Shown here piece by piece: positions 51,001 to 60,000 of a DNA stretch of 64,000 nt. Source of the DNA: Acanthosoma haemorrhoidale (lineage: Eukaryota > Arthropoda > Insecta > Hemiptera > Acanthosomatidae); assembly GCA_930367205.1 (NCBI GenBank), contig OV884011.1, positions 170,387,226 to 170,451,225 on the forward strand. The letters run 5' to 3'. The position numbers and the translations under genes are program-made. A model generated the notes under the pieces. The model did no database searches and was not told where the DNA came from. It was given only the letters and a program-made list of their open reading frames with translations. Position 1 is the first letter of the stretch. Each line of letters begins with the position of its first letter.

Positions 51001-54000
51001 TTACATTAAAAAACTATTCCACATGAAAGAAAAAGATTATGAAGCAACCAAATAATAGAATCGACTAATATAGTTGGCTAAATATAAGAAAAACTAATTT
51101 CTCTAGATTTCCTAGACATCACCATAACCTATGAAAATTGGGAAACTAAATCAATCTACTAAACTGTATCTCTACCAGCCAGGTTAAATTGGATTTTTTA
51201 ATCCTACCTGAAGTGAAGATGAGCGCCCAGAGACAGTAAATACAGCAGCTTATACTTCACCTTCACTTCACTGTTTGAGCACTTGCCCCTGCCCTAAAAA
51301 CAGGCAAAAACTGGCTCGCTTCTCTTCTACAATGGTTCTTTATTATTCATTGAAAATTAATTAATAAAACAAAACAACCAGAAAGGACTAAGTACAAAAT
51401 AAATATACTAACCCAAACTTATAGACTAACTTAGCCTATAACAATGAATAACTGCAAATCTTTTATAAAGAGTTTCGACTCCATTAATTTGTGATTATAT
51501 AGATGCTTATCAGTAATTATGGTATTAGTAAAATTTATACCAGTAGGATTAGAAACCATAAGTAGTAATTAATAGAAGAATTACCCGAGATAGCTTATTT
51601 GAATTGTTGTGTGTTTTTCTTGTTAGTAATTGTAGCTCTTCAATGGATAAAAAAAAAAATAAAATAAACAAAAATAACAGAATTTCCGCCTCTTAACAAT
51701 AAAATTGAATTTTTATATACTTTTAATGGTGATAGCTCCTGTTTGTGCAAATTAATCACTGCATCAAATTCGCTCCAACTAATCATCACATAAATAAATT
51801 ATTAGTCTTGGGTATGTAATTATACTGGCGTAAATTAGAAATAATTATTGGTTAAAGAGTAGTGGGCAAAACCAGTTAATAATTTGTATTGTAACTCCTG
51901 GGTTACATCTAAACATCTTAGCTATTTGGTCTCTTTTATGAATGATTATTAAAATTGAAGAAAAAGAATAATACCTTAGCTCCATAATTTGTTACAACAT
52001 GGAGTTGCATCTGGGAGAAACACTGTTCAAGGCGCTGCTGAAAAGGTATTAAAGACGGTGGAGCAACATCCCCATGGATTTTAAGGCCAATTTCTAATAG
52101 AGGTATCTGAGAAGCAATGAGTTCCTTTAATTGAGTCACCAGAGCAGCTTTGTCAGGATTGGATTCCAGATACTCAGGAGTAAAAAAAGCCTGTTGATAG
52201 AAATATTATATTAAAATAATTCAACAATAGCCATAAAAATGCTTTTTTGATCAGTGTGACATGTGACAAACTAAAGAAAATTTTTATAACTCTAAAAAAC
52301 TTTATTTAAAAAAGATTATTTAATTATACAAAAGTAAGTAAAATAAATTATATTTTCAAACCTTCTCATAATTATTAATTCCTCCCATAACAGCAGCATC
52401 TAAAATTCCATTTAATCTGAGGCTTAGAGGGTTTATAGGAAGATTTGGATCTTTTTTATGTTCAATAATTAGCTCTTTTAATACTCTGGAAAATAAAAAA
52501 AATTAACACAGCTAAATGTAAGTTACTTGAATTTTACAAAATTAATTGTAAGTGATAATTACTCGTTTGATTGTTGCATGGTTTCAATCGCGTTTGCCAG
52601 AGGTGACAAATGATATGTATCTGTAGATGTTACAGGAAACCACCTTAATATTCCTGGAAGTGGATAAGAAGTAACTAAAATATTCCTTTCTATCCATAAG
52701 GTGGCAAACTCGTTGTCGTCACCAAACAGAGAATCTTTTATATGATATGGTCGAGAGAATCTGAACTTTTGAACATTGTTGACTCTAAAACCATTAAAAG
52801 TAATAATGCAATATGTGATAAACAAATATAGAATGAAGTAATATAATAGTAATATATTAACCTATGAAATTTAAGCACTTGAGCACTGACAGAGTGGACA
52901 AAGGACCTTTGTTTTTTTTCATCCATTATGGGTTCCACTTTATTAATTTGAACATCTGAAATTAAATAAAGCATTAATTATAAGTACTTATGAACTGTAC
53001 GAACTTACCCTTCAGAGTGAATTTGTTATATTACCCCACTAAAAGACAAATTTGTGCTAATGTAAACACTGTTTATGTAAGTTGTTAACATAATAAAATA
53101 AGACAAAACATCTTTATTATTAAGTAAAGCTAGGCATTGCTGTTATGCTAATTAGAAATAAATAAATAATTGAATTGGTTAACAAAACTAATATTACATT
53201 TGTGATTATTCAAAATGGTATTACATTGGTTTGGTGATTCAGTTATATCTTCACCAGGGGCTGTAAGTGTGTTCATAAGTTCTGCTTTAGGAAATTGGTT
53301 TAAAGTTCTTGTACAAAAATCACTTAATCTTTCATATTCCTTTCCTCTATAAATGAATATCTGAAAATTTCAAACATCAGATAATTGATTTATATTTTAA
53401 ATTTTATGTAAAATGATAATATCTCTTCTTAAGCAATGTAAGTGACTGAAATTTTTATCCAATGGTTTGGTTAATTTCTAAATTTGGCAACATTGGCAGG
53501 GACTCGAACCTCTAACATCGGCATGAGAATCATTTTACCTTTTCAAATATAGTAGAACCTCGCTAATGTGACCTCAATAGGGCCAGGAGGTCAGATTAAC
53601 CAGAGATGAAACAAATATACACATTTTCTTTTTTTTAATTGAAAGTCTTTATTACATAATTCATTTCCTGCTTTACAGGATAATACACAACTGAATTATA
53701 CAAAATAATATATAATTGTAACAACTACATGGTCTTGAGAATGTCGTTAGAGTTGGCTAAACATTTTATTTTGTATATTTATTTTTATTTGTTTGCATGT
53801 AAAAAGTAATTAGATCGTAGCTCACATATTTAGATACGTAAGACATGTGTTTTCTTTTACCGCCTTCTTTTCCCATTTTTTAAAGAAAAAAAAAATTTAT
53901 AATTAAAATAAAAAAATAATTTATAAGTAGTTAAAACTATTTCAACTTCACCAGACCAAGATACAAATAAAACCGGAACGATAGGAGAGGGTTTCAATTA

Positions 54001-57000
54001 AATTAACATTTTCAGAGTAATTCTTATGGTGGGTGAACTCCTGAACTCACAAGTTTGGTCGCTCTGAGTTCCAAGAATATTGCTGCTTTAGCAAACATAA
54101 ATATCACGGCATGTCACATTACTTATATTAATTTGGTCCCTTAACAGCAGTTTTTATCTAAATAGCATTACCTTATTTTGAAGAAATGGGGGAAAACCTC
54201 TTCCATAATAGGCGACCCTGAAATACTCTGGACCAGGCCTAAGCTTATTCATAATAGCTTCATAAAAGTCAGCCATCCTTCTTAAAAGAGCACTGAGTTG
54301 GTGTAAATCATGAACTTGTTCTTCATACTGTTTAGAAAGTTCTTTGCATACTTCAACAGCGTTTTCCCACATCTGAAAACAAATTTTATTTAGTCAAATA
54401 ATAATTGGAAGAGTGTTATCACTACTTACTACGATAACCAGAAAATAAAAATACAATTGTTCATATAAAACCTAATTAAGTTACTATTTAGATTTTGAAA
54501 TAATATATAAAGTAAATGTTAAATACAAATTTCTTTTGTGCATTTACAACATTGATTTACATTTTTTTCTGGTTTTATTTGTTATAATATAAAATACTTA
54601 AGTACATTTGTTATTTATTTTAAAGGCTTATAGATTAAAATCAGAAAATAATAATAGTCATCATATTGTTAACATAAAACAAAAGTTCTTACAATCTCTG
54701 CAAGTCAGCCTGATATTCAAGAGTTTAGGCTACAGAGATCAGGTTCACAACAACATGAAATTTCATTTTCTAAAACATAGTGTATGTGATACACAAAATA
54801 AAAAACATCAAGAACTTAATTAAATAAACATGAAAAATGCACTGAATGTTGAATGGCTCTTATAAACTGACTATTGAACTCAATCAACATACTAGAAATA
54901 CTATGAACTTGGTTCATTGAAAAAATAGGTGATATGGCGAAATCAGTATGTCTTCATGAGCTAGTGCTAAATGGTTATAAAATACTTACTGGGAGGTGAT
55001 TAGACAGGTTGTTGCCCTAGCACTCCCAGCTAGTTCAAAAGCTAATATTTACATTTAGAAAAAATATACTTACCTACATTGTCACAAAAGAAAATTCATA
55101 AATAACACATTATAGAAACTTATTCTACCTACCAAGATATTCTCACTGCTAAAACATAATTAAGCCAAGTACCTATATACATATAGCCAACCAAAGTACT
55201 TTACTTAAAATAACCATAAAAAAAAAAAATAGGCATATAAACATTACATTTCAAGATACAATAACATTTTAAAACACACCCAAAATCTACTTGAAAAACT
55301 AAATTAAACTAATAATTTAAAATAACAAAAAAGTAATATTAGAGTTAAGACAATATATATATATATATAATTAGTATATATATATAATTAAGGAATGAAC
55401 TAATGTATTACTATAATCACCTTTCCAGAGTGAAAGTAATTTATGATTGCACATATATATATATATTATAATTAATATATATATATATATTAATCAAGGA
55501 ATGAACTAATGTATTACTATAATCACCTTTCCAGAGTCAAAGTAATCTATGATTGTATGATATAATGATTCCTTTAGTTGACGGTGAGTATGGCAGTGTG
55601 GATATTTGCTACTTCTTAGCAGAGCTGATAAATTATCGTCGGACCACCTTAGAAGTTTACTGTGAAGTTTTAATGTATAAGCAGCTTCTGTGTAATTATC
55701 ACTTTCCAAGTGTAGATCACAGAGTTTATTTAAATAACGTATATACATTTGCTTACGATTAATTTCAGAGTAAAAATCCTAAAAAAATAAATAAAAGCAA
55801 CATTAAAATGACTAACATTACATTATCAGTGGAATAAAATGCTAATAAATGTTTTAATGGTTTTAATTAACAATATAATATTATCACAAATTATTAGGAC
55901 AAAAGATATACTATCGACAATATGTATTTAAAATTTTAAATTTTACAATATATATATTGTACTGATTTTTACATTTCACATTTATCAACTGAATTGAAAT
56001 AAGACAAACTGACTGGAAAAAAAACAATTTATTTAATGAGTTGAAGCAAATTTAATAGAAAACAATGATTTACTAATTAAATTAATTTATTTAGATAGAT
56101 GTAATGGAGGGGGCCATCAAAATTGATAATTAGGCATATGGATGGCCCTTTTTATCAGCCCCTGTATTATAACCATCCCATGCTTCTGTTCCTTTTGGAA
56201 TCTACCTGTCCACTTAACCAAGTCAAAAATTGACCTCCATTTGATGGAGTTAAGTTCTCCTAGTGGGATTCTATAGGTGAAAACTCCTAATTTGCTGAAT
56301 GCCTTACATACTCCCAAAAAGTGGTAAGAGGTTTCCTTATGCAATTTGCATTTAGGACAAATGGAGTTTTGGGATACGCCTATCAGTGATAGGTATTGTT
56401 TTAAACAGCAGTGCCCACTCAGAATGCCTGTTATGACGTTAATGGTTTGCCAACTGCAGTTTAATAACCACCAGTTATTTAATTTTGAGAGTCTGTTGAT
56501 GAACAGCTAAGCCTGTCTACAGCTAATGCTGTTGGGCCAATGTTCATCCACTTTAGTCCACACCCACTGTTACAATATGGAGTTACAACATTGTTTTCGT
56601 TGGATGTTTTCTCTCTTCTGTATCATATTGATTAAATAATTCATTTGCTGTGACTTGCTCAACTTCTTAAATATTATTTCTTGCTTTTTTTAACTCTCAT
56701 TGCTTGCTAGTATGAAACAACAATCTTAACTGGCATTCTCAATTTCCAATTAGTAACTGACTGTGTACATCACCATCATTGACTCTCTCTACCTAAAACT
56801 AATAACTTACCGCTATCTTACATTATTTATCATTGACATGTCTGTTTACTCAATACCGACTGATGGTTCTGGAGCCCACAATAGTAGCAACCTAAGCTTG
56901 TTGTAAAAATTGCAAATTATAAAGAGGTTCTTAATAAAACAAAGAAAGGGCCTACACATGTTTCAAATATTTAAAGCACCACCACACACATATACCAGAA

Positions 57001-60000
57001 CATATAAAATATTATTTTATAAATACTTTTTATATAAAAAGGAGTGATCTTTTGATTTGTAGATTAGTATTTTTGTTAATTGTTAAAAATAACATCAAAT
57101 TTTTTTTGAATACATTGTTTGAATTGTTAAAAATAAATTTTGTTGAACTATCGGTTAAGTCTCAAGAATTGAGAAAAGTAACTTATGCACATTTATTATT
57201 CATGTTTTATTTATCTATATAACTTCATATTTCTCAATCGGAAGGTAGGAACCTACTTGAAATTTTAAGCTTCAAAGAATTAAATAATTTTTTGTTGTCA
57301 AACATATATTATTTTAATTTAAAGTTTCATTTTGTCTCTAATTATAAATGGTCAAAAATTAAAAATCAATTTAATATATTAAGATGTCCTGGATTTTGTA
57401 TTTTCCAAAATTACCATCAATAATTTTAATTAATTTAAAATTCCGAACACATGACCTCTCCTTTGGCCAATGGAAGAGCCTGATAGCAGATTTGGTGGCG
57501 TTTCAAGAACGAAAGGTCAGTTCACACCTATTCTGAGTGAAATAGTTTAACTCCTGTTAAATAGTTATTGGTTATGTTAACATTTATTACAGAAAATTTA
57601 TCCAGTGAAATAAATAAAATTTCCATTATTAACATGGTGGTGGGAGCTGCTTCAGAAAATACTATAGTAGCTGAAGGATATTGGATATACCGATGACTAG
57701 AAGAAGAAATGGAAACGAGGTATGTTACAATTTATATATATATATAAAAATTCTTGTTAGTTAGTCCATCATACAGATCTTTATTTTTAAACTGATCTGG
57801 AACATGGTTTGCATGTAGATACATAGCCCACCATAAAGTGCAAAGATAATCATTATAAGCGGTTGCAATATAGTATAAGTATAATAAGTATTGCAATCAG
57901 TATCCAGGTGCCACGGACTTTTTGGAGTGATTTGTATTTGGATCATATCAAGAAGATTGGAGATGATAACTGCATACAAGGCCATCTTAGCAAGGAATCA
58001 GACTTATAAATCAAATTAATTGATTTTTTTTTACTTTTATTTGAAGATAACCATCAAAATGTATTTTAAGTAATGGGAGAGATATATTCAGTTAAGAATC
58101 AGACAACACTGATTTTAAATATTTGGAGTGTATAATATCCCGGCTTTGACTTCTATTCTTCATAAGGCAGCAACTATATATATATATATAAAAAAATCAT
58201 GAATAGTAGCAAATACCTACAAGAAGATTTACAGTGCAACTCATTGTATTTTCTTTATTTTCATCATTAATGATACATCTATACTCCAACAATCTCTCCA
58301 TAAGCCTTGTAACGGTTTTAACAAATTTGAGGCCCTGTAAAAAATATATTGTAAGACAAATCCAGGAAAATATTCAAATTGAATAAAAAAATTAATAGAA
58401 AGGTCAAAACTACCTGATCCTTCAAAACAGCGTGGTTTTCACATAATGGACTAATTATTGATAGAAAAAAGTCTTTATATTCTTCATCGCCTCTTCCGCC
58501 TTCAACCAAATTATCCAGTTTAGAGATCATTTCATTTTCAAACTGAAAAATAAATTATATATAACCTACATAGTAAAAAATTATAATACATTTACAACTG
58601 GAATGATTACAGTAATGTGTAATGTCCTTTAACTATTTACAATCCTTACAGCTTCATATTGACTGATAAATTCTTAAAAGTTTGCGAGAAGGGACGGACT
58701 TTACGTTTAATTCCTTTCTTTTTCCTTCGTGTTACTTGTTACTGTATTTAAACAAACAAATAACCAGTATATTGTGTGTGGTTTTTTGGAATATACTTAT
58801 AGAACTTTAAATCGACTGAATAAATTTTGGAGGGAATTTCCGGAGATAGAAAAAAGGCAATGCACCTCCTGTGTATCTGTTTGAAAGTAGAACCCTCGCA
58901 GTCACCAATTAGAAACTTAACTGACTATTGTGATCCGTGATATCAGTAAAAAAATGTAGTGATTTATTATATGGTTTGTGGAATTTATGTGGATTTATTT
59001 ATATATATATATATATATATGTGTGAGACAATTATTGAAGGTGGGGTGAATAAACTGAAATCAGTTTCTCTGTAAACAAAGCAAGCAATTTTATTCACTA
59101 TATTTTATATTATCACAATTATTCATATTATTTACACAATTTTACCTCTAAACAAAGAAACGACAATTACAGTTTATAATTATCACTTCTCTATTCACAC
59201 TCTAATTACTTAATATAGCCTCTATCCTCTCACTTTTTAAAATATTGTTGATAGCTCCATCTAGTGGTGGTCAGTAAAAGCAGCGCGGCAAATTCAAATT
59301 AAAGAAAGTATACTTTCTTTACATATACATACACATATGAATTTGTATGCTCAAGGATTAAGGCGAAAAAGTTAAGAAAGTTGATACCTCTAAAAAATTT
59401 GCCTTAATGTGGGTTGAATCCCTTCTATCTGAAGTTTCACGAGGAGAATAAAATTCACATTGCATCATATCAAAGAAAATCGGAAGAGTTTCTTTTCTTA
59501 GATCAGGCTCAGGAATTAATGTCATTTCAAGGAATGGCCCAACGAGACTAGGTATGAACTGTTTCTTGTTCTGACCTGTAACAAGTTACATATAATTAAT
59601 TTATTTCATACATAAGGTTTTTTAGTTTACGGTTTTATGCACTACTAATTAAGTGGAAAGGCCTGCTATTCTATTGAGAGCCATCTATTTTTATTTATGG
59701 AGCAGAGAATGAAAGAAAAACTTACTGTACATCTAGAGGTTTTGAACCCAGAACCTTCATATCACGTAGCAATAAGCTATAATCTAAACTACTGCACCAT
59801 AAATGAGTTCAAACAATATCAATAACAAAATATTCTAAAAATAAAATAAAAATTATTATATTACTTACCTAAATTAAACCACATGCTTTTAATTTGAAAA
59901 CCTGTTTCCATTCTCATGTCTTTGTATCTTGCAATAATTCTTCTTCTTTTTCCTTCTGAAAATGTTTCTAGTTGGAGTGCTGGTTGTGTGAGAAATGAAA

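Noticed and set aside
55350..55495. (AT)n runs, considered as a possible origin or matrix-attachment site.
   Set aside because: Such runs occur throughout this AT-rich window; nothing distinguishes these beyond flanking the duplicated donor.
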